Shown: positions 32,638-41,206, counted from the stretch's first letter. The stretch: 43,098 bases of DNA from an uncultured Butyricicoccus sp. (GCF_944381005.1 NZ_CALWJM010000035.1:1-43098), one strand, 5' to 3'. Made by a program: numbers and translations. Notes: generated from the sequence alone by a model not told the origin.

Positions 32638-33810
32638 ATGGGCAAAAAAGGCAATCTGAACGGGCGGTTTTTGTGCCTGCAAGCCATTGTCGTGATGACA
32701 AGCTGTGTGGGAAATTCCTTTATCACACCGATTTTGCAGCGGTTTGGGTATGAGCCGTTTCAAATCGGGGTGACGATGACCTGTGCCGCCATCACAGCGG
32801 CTGTGGCAAAGCCGCTGTGGGGATATCTCAACGACCGCTTTGCCTGCGCCAAACAGCTTGCGGTCGCAGGTACGGCGCTGGGCTGTGCGGCATATGCCCT
32901 GCTGGTATATAGTGGCGGGCAAAGGGTGTTGACGGCACTGGCGGCAATGTTGCTTTATCTGACGTTTCTGTGTATAATGGGTTTGGTAGATTCGTGGGCC
33001 GTGCGGCTGATTTCGGACGGCTGGACGCTCAATTATGCGATTACACGCGCGGGCGGTTCGCTGTCCTATGCGTTCATGGCGGCCGGATTCGGCGTGGTCA
33101 TGGCTGATTTTGGGCCAAAGCCGGGTTTGCCGGTGCTGTGCGTCTTGTTGGTGTTGTTGGTGGTCACGGTGTGGTCACTGCCCAACCCCAAGCGCACGGT
33201 CGGTCAGGCGCGTGCCGTCTCCATGCCGCAGGCTTTGCGGGTGCTGGCGCACAACCGTGTGTTTGTGCTGGCGGTCGTCGCGTATTTTTTGTGCTCGATT
33301 ACCAGCAGCGCATTCGACAGCTTTTTTTCGGTCATGGTGACCGGACTGGGCGGCACCGAAGAACAGGTCGGCATTGGCTTATTCTGTCAGGCGGTCAGCG
33401 AAGTGCCGGTTATGTTTGCATATAGCGCCCTGCGGCGGCGGATACACTGTCCGGCAGCCTATTTTCTGGCGGCAGGCATGGCGTTTTTCGGGCTGAAAAC
33501 ACTGGCGCTCGGCTTGGCGGACAGCTTTGCGATGGTATTTGCGGTCAACTTGCTGCACGGTCTGTGCTATGCAACGCTCATGGCAGGGTGTGTGGATTTT
33601 GTGCTGGAGACCGTGCCGGTCGAACTGCTGGCAACCGCCCATTTGCTCTACTCGGCGGTTGGAAACAGTCTGGGCGCCGTGGTGGGCAATGCGCTCAACG
33701 GCGGTATCGCGCAGGTGATTGGCGTGCAGCCCATGATGGTTGTGGTCAGCACGGGCGGTTTCGTGGGCGCACTGCTGGTCGTGTATGCGATGAAAAGGAG
33801 GACAACATGA
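32638..33810 (+). CDS. MFS transporter
   Basis: This 390-residue protein has about 12 membrane segments, including a loop between halves near 190-210. The segment GYLNDRFACAKQLAVAGTALG is the MFS loop 2-3 motif (usual GxLaDrxGrkr). The substrate is unknown; context points to a sugar or amino sugar. The ATG at 32638 has GGGG/AAGGGAG upstream; the frame from 32593 runs through the terminator. The stop overlaps the start of the next kinase gene (ATGA), so the two are translationally coupled and probably act on the same compound. Confidence 0.88.
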   Translation: MGKKGNLNGRFLCLQAIVVMTSCVGNSFITPILQRFGYEPFQIGVTMTCAAITAAVAKPLWGYLNDRFACAKQLAVAGTALGCAAYALLVYSGGQRVLTALAAMLLYLTFLCIMGLVDSWAVRLISDGWTLNYAITRAGGSLSYAFMAAGFGVVMADFGPKPGLPVLCVLLVLLVVTVWSLPNPKRTVGQARAVSMPQALRVLAHNRVFVLAVVAYFLCSITSSAFDSFFSVMVTGLGGTEEQVGIGLFCQAVSEVPVMFAYSALRRRIHCPAAYFLAAGMAFFGLKTLALGLADSFAMVFAVNLLHGLCYATLMAGCVDFVLETVPVELLATAHLLYSAVGNSLGAVVGNALNGGIAQVIGVQPMMVVVSTGGFVGALLVVYAMKRRTT

Positions 33811-34784
33811 TATTTTTGGGATGTGACGGCGGTTCGACCAAAACCGAACTGCTGCTGACCGATGAAAGTGGACAGATGCTGGCGCATCGCGTTTTCGGCG
33901 GGTGTAACTTGGCGTATCTGGGTGAAGATGGGCTGCAAAAGCATCTGCAAACCTGTGTACAGGCGGTTTTGGACGATGCCGGAAAGACGGCCGCAGATGT
34001 GACCGGCGCGATGTTTGGCATTCCGCTATATGGCGAGGTGGCAGGAACCGAGGAGTTCATGCCGCGCATGGTGCGCGAGCTGCTGCCCGATTGCCGTGTA
34101 CTTGAGGTGGAAAACGATGCGGTTGCGGGCTGGGGCGGCTCGCTGGGCGGCAAGACGGGTATTCATGTCGTAGCCGGAACCGGTTCGATTACCTATGCGC
34201 AGGATGAATCGCATCATGCCTGCCGGGTGGGCGGCTGGTCGCTGATGTTTGCCGACGAAGGTTCGTGCAGTTGGGTCGGACGGCAGGTTATCGCGGCCTT
34301 TGTCAAACAGGCCGACGGCCGTTTGCCGCGGACGGTGCTGTATGACTTGGTTCGTGAGCACTTCAACCTGACCGAAAACGACTTGTATTTTGCGCAGACG
34401 CTGCAAATTGATTTCCGTCAGGATTCGTCCAAGGTGGCGGCGCTTCAGCGCATTGCGTTGCAGGCGGCGCAGAGCGGCGATGAGACCATGAAACAGGTTT
34501 ACCGCGCGGCGGCGGACGAGCTGACCCAGATGGTTGCCGCAGCCAAAAACAAGCTGTCGTTTGCCGCTTCTCCGGCGGTATCCTATGCGGGCGGCTTGTT
34601 CCACGCGGGCGACTTGGTGCTGAAACCGTTCTATGAAGGCGTGGAAGCACTGGGATGCCATATTGTCAAGCCGCGGTTTAGTCCGGTCGTGGGTGCAGTG
34701 GCACTGGCGGCGCGGCAGCTTGTAGATGCTTCTGTGCTGGACACCATGCTGGAGCGGCTGGAAGCCGCACGCCCGCAGCGGTGA
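33807..34784 (+). CDS. BadF/BadG-type sugar kinase, NagK-like (ASKHA fold)
   Basis: This 325-residue protein of the BadF/BadG/BcrA/BcrD ATPase family has LGCDGGSTKTELLLTDE (phosphate-1 loop), then ENDAVAGWGG (adenine region) and VVAGTGSITYAQ (phosphate-2 loop), then LMFADEGSCSWVG. This is the pattern of N-acetylglucosamine kinase-like proteins. It should phosphorylate an imported amino sugar. It starts inside the stop of the MFS gene (ATGA). The long upstream frame from 33564 lies over the transporter and is not the real start. The last gene of the unit, it ends with a terminator. Confidence 0.85.
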   Translation: MIFLGCDGGSTKTELLLTDESGQMLAHRVFGGCNLAYLGEDGLQKHLQTCVQAVLDDAGKTAADVTGAMFGIPLYGEVAGTEEFMPRMVRELLPDCRVLEVENDAVAGWGGSLGGKTGIHVVAGTGSITYAQDESHHACRVGGWSLMFADEGSCSWVGRQVIAAFVKQADGRLPRTVLYDLVREHFNLTENDLYFAQTLQIDFRQDSSKVAALQRIALQAAQSGDETMKQVYRAAADELTQMVAAAKNKLSFAASPAVSYAGGLFHAGDLVLKPFYEGVEALGCHIVKPRFSPVVGAVALAARQLVDASVLDTMLERLEAARPQR

Positions 34785-34800
34785 TGGTATAAATAATGAA

Positions 34801-34830
34801 AAAATCCCTGCCAGATGGCAGGGATTTTGT
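34801..34830 (+). terminator. Terminator after the BadF-type kinase gene
   Basis: AAAATCCCTGCC and GGCAGGGATTTT pair with a 4-nt loop and are followed by TTTTGTTGTTTT-like sequence. It has the CTGCC/GGCAG core. Confidence 0.85.
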
Positions 34831-34892
34831 TGTTTTGGGGCGAAAGAAGGGCAAAACCCAAACCGAATTTTGGGTGCGGGATAGGATATACT

Positions 34893-34921
34893 TTTACACA
34901 GCGCGTCCTTCGTGATACAAT
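34893..34921 (+). promoter_or_regulatory. Promoter of azlC-azlD
   Basis: TTTACA and TACAAT are spaced by 17 bases, with TGA before the -10 (extended -10). The leader is about 35 bases. Confidence 0.8.
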
Positions 34922-34962
34922 AGGGATGAATTTATCTTTATCGCAAAGGAGCGAAGTTGTTT

Positions 34963-35685
34963 ATGCTGGAATCCCACGGTAGCTGGTACCGCAAGGGTCT
35001 GCACGACGGCATACCCATTGGATTGGGTTATCTGGCCGTATCGTTTACACTGGGCATCGCGGCACAGGTCAGCGGACTGACCGCGCCGCAGGCGACGTTG
35101 ATGAGCCTGTTGAACAACACGTCAGCCGGAGAATTTGCCGCACTGGGCATCATAGCCGCCGGAGCGCCTTATGTAGAGATGGCGTTTACCCAAGCGGTCA
35201 TCAATCTGCGCTATCTGCTCATGTCGTGCGCCCTCAGTCAAAAGATTGCACCCGAAACCCCGTTCTGGCAGCGTCTGCTCATGGGGTACACGGTCACGGA
35301 TGAAATTTTTGCAATTTCTGCCGCCGTCCCCAAGCGGCTTGACCCGTTTTATTGCCTGGGGGCGATTTCGGTCGCGGCACCCGGCTGGGCGCTGGGCACT
35401 TGTCTGGGAATCGTGCTCGGCAATGCGCTGCCCGGTCGCGTGGTCAGTGCGCTTTCGGTTGCGCTGTACGGCATGTTTTTGGCGGTGATTGTGCCGCCGG
35501 CACGCAAAAATCGAGTGATTGCCGGCGTGGTCGTGCTGTCCATGCTGCTCAGTGCGCTGTTTGCATGGCTGCCCGGACTGTGCGCACTGTCGTCGGGCAC
35601 GCGCATCATCATCTTGACCGTGCTGATTGCCGGGGCGGCTGCACTGAAATTCCCGATTGTGGAGGATGAAACCCATGCAGCGTAG
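34963..35685 (+). CDS. azlC: AzlC-family branched-chain amino acid exporter subunit
   Basis: This 240-residue membrane protein has six to seven segments. It shows GIPIGLGYLAVSFTLGIAAQ and the family signature NNTSAGEFAALGIIAAGA, then MAFTQAVINLRYLLMSCALSQ. AzlC and AzlD form the branched-chain amino acid exporter BrnFE/AzlCD. The start may be ATG 34963 (11 bases after AAAGGAG) or TTG 34957 (5 bases after). I give the ATG. azlD follows with overlap. Such export prevents toxic buildup of leucine-like amino acids or analogues. Confidence 0.9.
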   Translation: MLESHGSWYRKGLHDGIPIGLGYLAVSFTLGIAAQVSGLTAPQATLMSLLNNTSAGEFAALGIIAAGAPYVEMAFTQAVINLRYLLMSCALSQKIAPETPFWQRLLMGYTVTDEIFAISAAVPKRLDPFYCLGAISVAAPGWALGTCLGIVLGNALPGRVVSALSVALYGMFLAVIVPPARKNRVIAGVVVLSMLLSALFAWLPGLCALSSGTRIIILTVLIAGAAALKFPIVEDETHAA

Positions 35686-35983
35686 TGTTTATGTGTATAT
35701 TTTGGTGATGGCGGTGGTCACTTATCTGATTCGCGTGCTGCCGCTCACGCTGATACGGCGGGAAATCAAGAATCAAACCATTCGTTCGTTTTTGTTTTAC
35801 ATGCCCTATGTAACGCTGGCGGTCATGACCTTTCCGGCCATTCTGACCGCGACTGCAACACCGGTTTCGGCGGTGGCAGGGTTGGCGGTTGCCGGGGTGC
35901 TGGCGTGGCGCAATGCTTCGCTGTTTCAGGTCGCGTGCGCGGCGTGTGCAGCGGTGTTTGTGGTAGAATGGATAGTGGCGTAA
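35675..35983 (+). CDS. azlD: AzlD-family branched-chain amino acid exporter small subunit
   Basis: This 102-residue protein has about three to four membrane segments at about 8-22, 40-60 and 65-100. The segment TYLIRVLPLTLIRREI and FYMPYVTLAVMTFPAIL are typical of AzlD. It starts 11 bases before the azlC stop; GGAGG lies 9 bases ahead of ATG 35675, so an earlier ATG at 35666 is too close. It is needed with AzlC for export. Confidence 0.9.
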   Translation: MQRSVYVYILVMAVVTYLIRVLPLTLIRREIKNQTIRSFLFYMPYVTLAVMTFPAILTATATPVSAVAGLAVAGVLAWRNASLFQVACAACAAVFVVEWIVA

Positions 35984-36011
35984 CACACGTTTGATAGTGG
36001 AGGTTGCTTTT

Positions 36012-37523
36012 ATGGTCAAAAATCGGTTGGTTGCCCTGCTGCTCGCGGTCAGTCTGCTGACCGTTCCGGCCTATGCCGCGACACCCGAACAGCAGAGCGA
36101 TGCAGCACTGTTACATTCGCTTGGCTTGCTGGTGGGGGCGGAGGATGGCGACGCGCTCGACCGCGCGATGACACGCGCCGAAGGCGCGGTGATGCTGGTG
36201 CGGCTGTTCGGCGCGGAGGAGGACATGCCCGCGCAAACCTATCCCATCCCCTTTACCGATGTGCCCGATTGGGCGGTGCCCTATGTGAGTTGGCTGTATC
36301 AGAACAACTGGACACAGGGCACCAGCTCGACGACGTTTTCACCCGATACGGCCATGACCTGTGACCAGTATATGCTGTTTTTGGGGCGTGCGCTGGGGTA
36401 TAGCGACAATCAGACCGCCGGGGGACAGACCTTTTTGACCGCAGCCGCCTACCAAGCCGGACGCGGGCAGACCATCACACGCGGTCAGGCGGTGTCGTTG
36501 ACCGTCGATGCCCTGTTTGCCACGCGCGCGGACGGCAAACAGCTTGCGCAGGCGCTTGCCGAACAGGGCGCACTGGATGCCGAACTGTTAGCGCAGGCAG
36601 CCGCCGAACGACCGGTGATTCCGACGGTTGACCCGGTGGCCTTGCAGGATTCGACTTGGCAGGTGGTCAACGCGGGCGGCGGACAGTATCAAATCGTGCG
36701 GCGGCAAAATGGGCGCGAGCGGGCGGCATCGGAAATCACCGTGACGCACGCTATTACCGAAACCGGGGCAGATGGTATTTTCGGATATACCGAACAGGCG
36801 ATTTATTATTTTGACCCCCAGACCTTGCAGCATGTGATGATAGGAGAAATGCCCGCATTTTTCTCCAATACCGCACAGGCTTCGATTGATGCGCTGGGCA
36901 GCGTCAACGGCACGACCCTGTTCTATTTTTGTGAAGCCGGGCAGGATTATCGGTTTTATACTTGGTCGCCTGCACAGGGCTGGCAGAAAGTGCTCGATTA
37001 CACCGGACGCCTGACCGATATTAACAGCCTTTCGACCGTTGAGGGCAAATATTTTTCGGGTGCATTTGGTATTTTATCGCTGGGTGCAGCGGGTAACGTG
37101 GAGGTGCTCACGCGCACGCCCTGCTATACCATGACGCTTTTGGGCGGGATTCTGTATTTTATCCCCAATGACCCAGCCGAACAAGCCAACGGATACAGCA
37201 ACGGCGGGCGGCAAGTGCGTATGCTGGCGATGGGGCAGGAAAGCGTCGTTTTGACGCTGCCCAATACCAGCGCATATCCAATTTGCTTGGAAACCGTGAC
37301 CGGCGCGACAGCGGAAGGCGTGATTACTGCGCGCGGCACTTGGCACGACCGGGCGCAAGGGCAATGGCATGTGATGTTTTCGGGCAAGGGCAGCGATGTC
37401 AAGGTGGTCGATGCGGATAACCAGCACAATGTACCCAATGATTTAGATGGACTGTATTCGGCGGCACAGCATATGCAGTGGTGGGCGGATACGCTGGGCT
37501 TATCGGTCGGCCGTACAACATAA
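36012..37523 (+). CDS. Exported S-layer homology (SLH) domain protein
   Basis: This 503-residue protein has a signal peptide (MVKNRLVALLLAVSLLTVP, cut after AYA) followed by about three SLH repeats between 25 and 190. The repeat segments show the expected PFTDVPDWAVPYVSWLYQNN and TRAEGAVMLVRLFG-like pattern, with TSSTTFSPDTAMTCDQYMLF as the second. SLH domains bind pyruvylated cell-wall polymers. From 200 to the end is a beta-rich region with repeated YYFDPQTLQ-, FYFCEAGQDYRFYTW- and LYFIPND-like strands, like a propeller or DUF5050-type sensor. GGAGG lies 8 bases before the ATG. The role is unknown; it is probably attached to the wall. Confidence 0.8.
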   Translation: MVKNRLVALLLAVSLLTVPAYAATPEQQSDAALLHSLGLLVGAEDGDALDRAMTRAEGAVMLVRLFGAEEDMPAQTYPIPFTDVPDWAVPYVSWLYQNNWTQGTSSTTFSPDTAMTCDQYMLFLGRALGYSDNQTAGGQTFLTAAAYQAGRGQTITRGQAVSLTVDALFATRADGKQLAQALAEQGALDAELLAQAAAERPVIPTVDPVALQDSTWQVVNAGGGQYQIVRRQNGRERAASEITVTHAITETGADGIFGYTEQAIYYFDPQTLQHVMIGEMPAFFSNTAQASIDALGSVNGTTLFYFCEAGQDYRFYTWSPAQGWQKVLDYTGRLTDINSLSTVEGKYFSGAFGILSLGAAGNVEVLTRTPCYTMTLLGGILYFIPNDPAEQANGYSNGGRQVRMLAMGQESVVLTLPNTSAYPICLETVTGATAEGVITARGTWHDRAQGQWHVMFSGKGSDVKVVDADNQHNVPNDLDGLYSAAQHMQWWADTLGLSVGRTT

Positions 37524-37611
37524 ATTTTTCTTATCCATTGATAAGATAGGCCAAGGTCGGTTCGAGATGGTTTTTTGTGGGAAATTGCACTGGGTAACTG
37601 CGGTGTGATTG

Positions 37612-37620
37612 TGGTATAAT
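37612..37620 (+). promoter_or_regulatory. Extended -10 promoter of the siroheme reductase gene
   Basis: TGG and a perfect TATAAT lie at 37612-37620. The -35 position is poor (GGGTAA). The leader is about 73 bases. Confidence 0.6.
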
Positions 37621-37699
37621 AAGGATAACAGGAGTTAGACAATAAACGACGGATGGCTGCCAAAGAGCAGACCGAACATGCAAGGAGGATATGATAAGA

Positions 37700-39238
37700 A
37701 TGAGACAAGAAATCATGCAAGCGTTTCGGGACGACTTGAAGAAGTTTGACGAGGCCACCCGCCTGTATTACACCGGAGAGATGGAGCGCAAGGAATACAA
37801 GGGCATTTCCGGTGGATTTGGCAGCTATTCCGAGCGCGACGGACAGCGCGGTATGCTGCGTTTGCGCATGACCGCCGGACGTATGACCAAGGATAAACTA
37901 TCCTTTGTGGTCGATACGGCAAAGGCCTATGGCATTGACACCATGAAGCTGACCACCTGCGAAACCATTCAGCTTCACCACCTGACCGGCCGCCAGATTT
38001 TGGCGATTTCGACGGCTGCCCTTGACCACGGTATCTTTTGCCGCGGCGGTGGCGGTGACCATCCCCGTAATGTTATGGCGCCGCCGTTGTCCGGCGTGCA
38101 GCCCGGTGAAACATTCGACGTGATTCCCTATGCCGAAGCGGTGGGCGATTATCTGCTGTCCATTCTATATGACATTAAAATGCCGCGTAAGCTCAAAGTG
38201 GGCTTTGCCAATCATCCGAACAATCTGGCACATGCCACCATTCGAGATTTGGGATTTGTTGCGCGTGAGGACGGCACGTTTGACGTGTACAGTGCGGGTG
38301 GCATGGGGCCAAACCCGCGCATGGGGCTGAAGATGGCAGAGGGCGTGCCCGGTTCCGAACTGCTGTATTATACCCGCGCAATGGTTGACACCTTCCTTGC
38401 GCATGGCAACTACGAAATGCGTGCCAAAGCGCGCACGCGCTACATGCAGCAGGCGCTGGGTGAGGACGGTTACCGGCAGGCATTTGCCGAAAAGCTGGCG
38501 GCAGTCAAGGCGGCAGGCGGTTTGGATTTGAGCGTGACCGCACAGCCTGTGACCAAGACCGGCAGCGGTGAGATAAGCGGCAAGCGCATTTTGCCGCAAA
38601 AGCAGCCCGGCTTGTATGCGGTGTCTTATCACCCGCTGGGCGGAATGCCGGCACGCCAGACATTGACCGATTTGCGCGACACCATTTTGGATATGGATGC
38701 GGTAGAAGTGCGTCTGGGCGCAGATGGTACCATGTATATTATCAACTGCAATGCCGACGAAGCAAAGCGCGTGGAGAAAGTGACCGCTGACGGGGCGCAG
38801 ACGCTGTTTGAACACTCGGTATCGTGCATTGGTGCAGCGATTTGTCAGCAGGGCGCACGCGATTCCCAAAGCCTGTATCATGCCTGTGTCAAGGCGGTGC
38901 GCAATGCCGGGATTCCGGACGGTGCGCTGCCGCAGATTCACATTTCGGGCTGTCCCTCGTCGTGCGGCACCCATCAGGTAGGTGCACTGGGATTCCATGG
39001 CGGTGTGAAGATTGTGGATAAAAAGCCGCTTCCCGCCTTTACCCTGCATGTCGGCGGAAGTGCGGTGCTGGGTCAGGAGCGATTCGGCGAGAACTGGGGC
39101 CCGATGCTGGAAGAACGGATTCCGGATTTTCTGGTCGAAGTGGGCAAGACCGTTGCCGCGAGCGGGCAGAGCTTTGAACAGTGGCTGCCCGACCACATGG
39201 AGGACTTGCGCAAGCTGGCGCAGCCGTATCTGGACTGA
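37700..39238 (+). CDS. Nitrite/sulfite reductase (siroheme and 4Fe-4S)
   Basis: This protein of about 512 residues has the two-repeat ferredoxin-like plus siroheme fold. Binding cysteines are visible in SCIGAAICQQG (Cx5C) and SGCPSSCGTHQ (Cx3C), which together hold the 4Fe-4S cluster and siroheme. The N-terminal half has MLRLRMTAGRMTK and TTCETIQLHHL, and CRGGGGDHPRNVMAPPLSG is the siroheme loop. It could be assimilatory sulfite reductase or ferredoxin nitrite reductase; the sequence does not decide. The ATG at 37700 is 11 bases after GGAGG; ATG 37691 is only 2 bases after it. No partner or siroheme genes are close. Confidence 0.9.
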   Translation: MRQEIMQAFRDDLKKFDEATRLYYTGEMERKEYKGISGGFGSYSERDGQRGMLRLRMTAGRMTKDKLSFVVDTAKAYGIDTMKLTTCETIQLHHLTGRQILAISTAALDHGIFCRGGGGDHPRNVMAPPLSGVQPGETFDVIPYAEAVGDYLLSILYDIKMPRKLKVGFANHPNNLAHATIRDLGFVAREDGTFDVYSAGGMGPNPRMGLKMAEGVPGSELLYYTRAMVDTFLAHGNYEMRAKARTRYMQQALGEDGYRQAFAEKLAAVKAAGGLDLSVTAQPVTKTGSGEISGKRILPQKQPGLYAVSYHPLGGMPARQTLTDLRDTILDMDAVEVRLGADGTMYIINCNADEAKRVEKVTADGAQTLFEHSVSCIGAAICQQGARDSQSLYHACVKAVRNAGIPDGALPQIHISGCPSSCGTHQVGALGFHGGVKIVDKKPLPAFTLHVGGSAVLGQERFGENWGPMLEERIPDFLVEVGKTVAASGQSFEQWLPDHMEDLRKLAQPYLD

Positions 39239-39247
39239 GAATAGACA

Positions 39248-39275
39248 AAAAAACCGCGCGAACGCGCGGTTTTTT
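39248..39275 (+). terminator. Terminator after the siroheme reductase gene
   Basis: AAAACCGCGCG and CGCGCGGTTTT pair with a two-base loop and are followed by T-rich sequence. Confidence 0.85.
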
Positions 39276-39386
39276 ATTTTGGATATTTCGACCAAAGAAG
39301 TTTATGGTATTTGTGCATCTTTTCCAAGTCACAAGGCGGCCGGATAAAAAGGTCAAAACTTCCCTAGAAATATCAATTTTTTTCCA

Positions 39387-39415
39387 TTGTCCGACCGCGG
39401 GTTTGGTGGTATGCT
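39387..39415 (+). promoter_or_regulatory. Promoter upstream of the second TIM-barrel gene
   Basis: TTGTCC and TATGCT are spaced by 17 bases with TGG before the -10 (extended -10). Transcription would start near 39423 and produce a leader of about 145 bases. The bases 39276-39386 ahead of it have no feature I could identify. Confidence 0.7.
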
Positions 39416-39443
39416 GATGTCAATAAATGAAACAAACCTCTCA

Positions 39444-39486
39444 GCCGCGGGAAAGTAGTCGGTTGCTTCCATCTCTTTCCCGCGGC
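39444..39486 (+). promoter_or_regulatory. Structured leader hairpin 1
   Basis: A perfect 12-bp stem (GCCGCGGGAAAG with CTTTCCCGCGGC) closes a 19-nt loop in the mRNA leader. The stem is followed by CTCCTCTTTT, which is not a clean U-run. This is a likely regulatory or stability structure. Confidence 0.75.
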
Positions 39487-39496
39487 CTCCTCTTTT

Positions 39497-39519
39497 CAGG
39501 CGGTCTTTTGGGCCGCCTG
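39497..39519 (+). promoter_or_regulatory. Structured leader hairpin 2
   Basis: CAGGCGG and CCGCCTG pair with a 9-nt loop, 10 bases after the first hairpin. It lies about 50 bases before the start codon. Confidence 0.65.
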
Positions 39520-39568
39520 TTAGAGCGTGAAAAAAGTACAAAACGGATAAAAGAAAGAAATGATTACA

Positions 39569-40468
39569 ATGAGTAAAGTAACGATTGCAACGGCACCTTG
39601 CTCTTGGGGCGTGTGGTATGCAGACGGCACGCCGTCCGGTACACCGTGGAACGTTTTTTTAGACCAAGCCGCGGCAGCGGGCTATCAGGCGCTTGAACTG
39701 GGGCCGGACGGATACTTGCCGACCGAAGAATCTGTCTTGCGCGCCGAGCTGAATCAGCGCGGATTGAAAGTATGTTCGGGTACTTGCTGCTATCAGTTTG
39801 ACCGCTATGATTCGTTTGAAGCGTTCCGCGCACCGGTCGAAGCGCTGTGCAAGCGTTTGAACGCATTTGGCGCAAAATATCTGGTGGCGATGGATGAATC
39901 GGACGTCGGTGCATACAGTGAGAAAAAAGCCGGATTTGCTCCGGCTGTCTGGGACGCATTTTTGCAGAAAATTGGCCGTATGGCACAGTTTACGCGCGAC
40001 GAATACGGCATCGAGGTGGTATACCATCCGCATATCAAGTCGATGATTGAAACCGAAGCCGAGATTGAACGCCTGATGGACGAAACCGGCGTGCGGCTGT
40101 GCTTTGATACCGGTCATCACGCCTATGTCAACGGCAGCGGGCAGCGGGGCGATACCTCAGCGTTGGAGTTTATGAAAAAACATGCCGATAAGATTGCCTA
40201 TCTGCATTTTAAGAATGTAGATTTTGACGTGTTCCAGCGCGTGCAGGCAGAGGGCTTGGATTCGGATACCGCTTTTGATTTGGATGTTATGTGCGACTTG
40301 CGCGATGGTATCATTAACTTTGAAGCGCTGCGCGACACGATTGCGCAGATTGGGTTCGAGGGCATCGGGGTCATTGAGCAGGATGTGCCCCGCGCCACGA
40401 CCAGTCAGGCGTTTGCGGCAGCCAAGCGCAACTTAGAATATTTGCGCGAGATTCATCTGATTGACTAA
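39569..40468 (+). CDS. IolE-like TIM-barrel sugar (phosphate) isomerase/epimerase, copy 2
   Basis: This 299-residue paralogue of the gene at 5880-6776 shares the start TIATAPCSWGVWYADGTPS and the same metal-site segments: GIEVVYHPHIKS, FDTGHH, YLHFKN and IGVIEQDVP. Identity looks well above half, so the two are probably recent duplicates or independently gained from relatives. The start at 39569 aligns with the paralogue; an ATG three codons up (39560) is in frame with a similar weak AAAGAAAG. It precedes a NagB-like gene and a PfkB-like kinase, so a sugar phosphate reaction is likely. The exact reaction is unknown. Confidence 0.82.
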   Translation: MSKVTIATAPCSWGVWYADGTPSGTPWNVFLDQAAAAGYQALELGPDGYLPTEESVLRAELNQRGLKVCSGTCCYQFDRYDSFEAFRAPVEALCKRLNAFGAKYLVAMDESDVGAYSEKKAGFAPAVWDAFLQKIGRMAQFTRDEYGIEVVYHPHIKSMIETEAEIERLMDETGVRLCFDTGHHAYVNGSGQRGDTSALEFMKKHADKIAYLHFKNVDFDVFQRVQAEGLDSDTAFDLDVMCDLRDGIINFEALRDTIAQIGFEGIGVIEQDVPRATTSQAFAAAKRNLEYLREIHLID

Positions 40469-40485
40469 ACGGGAGGAACAGCAAA

Positions 40486-41206
40486 ATGCAGGTCATTGTT
40501 TGCAAGGATTACGAAGAGATGAGCCGCAAGGCGGCAGAGTTGGCGGCACAGGCGGTCAAAGCGCGTCCGGATGGACTGATTAGTTTTCCGGGCGGTGACA
40601 CACCGCTGGGCATGGTGCGTGAATTTGTCGATATGGTCAACCGAGGGCAAGTGGATATTTCGCGCACACTATGTTTCGCTGGATGAATGGGTTGGATTGT
40701 CCAACACCGACGAAGGTTCTTGCGGGTTGTTTAATCAGGAAAACTTGCTTTCCAAGCTGAACACGCCGTTTGCCGGGGTACATATCATTGACGGCGCAGC
40801 CGTCGACATGGAAGCCGAACGGAAAGCGCTTGACCAGTATATTGCCACATTTGGGCCGCTGGACGTGTCGGTTTTGGGAATTGGCATGAACGGGCACCTT
40901 GGATTCAATGAAAACGGCGTAGATTTTGACTTGGATGCGCATATTATACCGCTCAGCGATACGACGCTTGGCGTGATGAGCAAATACTTTGGCGATAAGT
41001 TCCACCCGACACAGGGGATTTCGCAGGGAATCCGGCAGATTATGGCGGCAAAGACCGTGGTGTTGATTGCCAACGGCGCACACAAAGCCGAGATTTTGCG
41101 AAAAGCGGTGCGCGGGCCGGTGACCAACGAAGTTCCGGCAAGCGTGCTGCAAACCCATCCAAACTGTTATGTCGTTGCAGACCAAGCGGCGGCTGCGCAA
41201 TTATGA
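40486..41206 (+). pseudogene. nagB: Glucosamine-6-phosphate deaminase-like gene (NagB) with a frameshift
   Basis: Two frames together give a full NagB-like protein of about 239 residues. Frame 1 runs 40486-40686 (LISFPGGDTPLGMVREF, the phosphosugar loop; ending VDISRTLCFAG and stop). The other frame, from about 40668 to 41206, goes on with HYVSLDEWVGLSNTDEGSCG, then GIGMNGHLGFNENG (catalytic Asp/His/Glu region) and ends YVVADQAAAAQL. Removing one base near 40666-40670 joins them. NagB turns glucosamine-6-phosphate into fructose-6-phosphate and ammonia. GGGAGGA lies before the ATG at 40486. All key sites are kept, so this is a young mutation, a sequencing error or a recoded site. Confidence 0.82.

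Noticed and set aside
33564..33806. Upstream extension of the BadF-type kinase gene
   Set aside because: It lies wholly inside the MFS gene; the GGAGG site and the ATGA overlap place the start at 33807.
40650..40690. Programmed frameshift in the nagB-like gene
   Set aside because: I see no slippery run, internal Shine-Dalgarno or rare stop context that would support recoding. A mutation or error is simpler.
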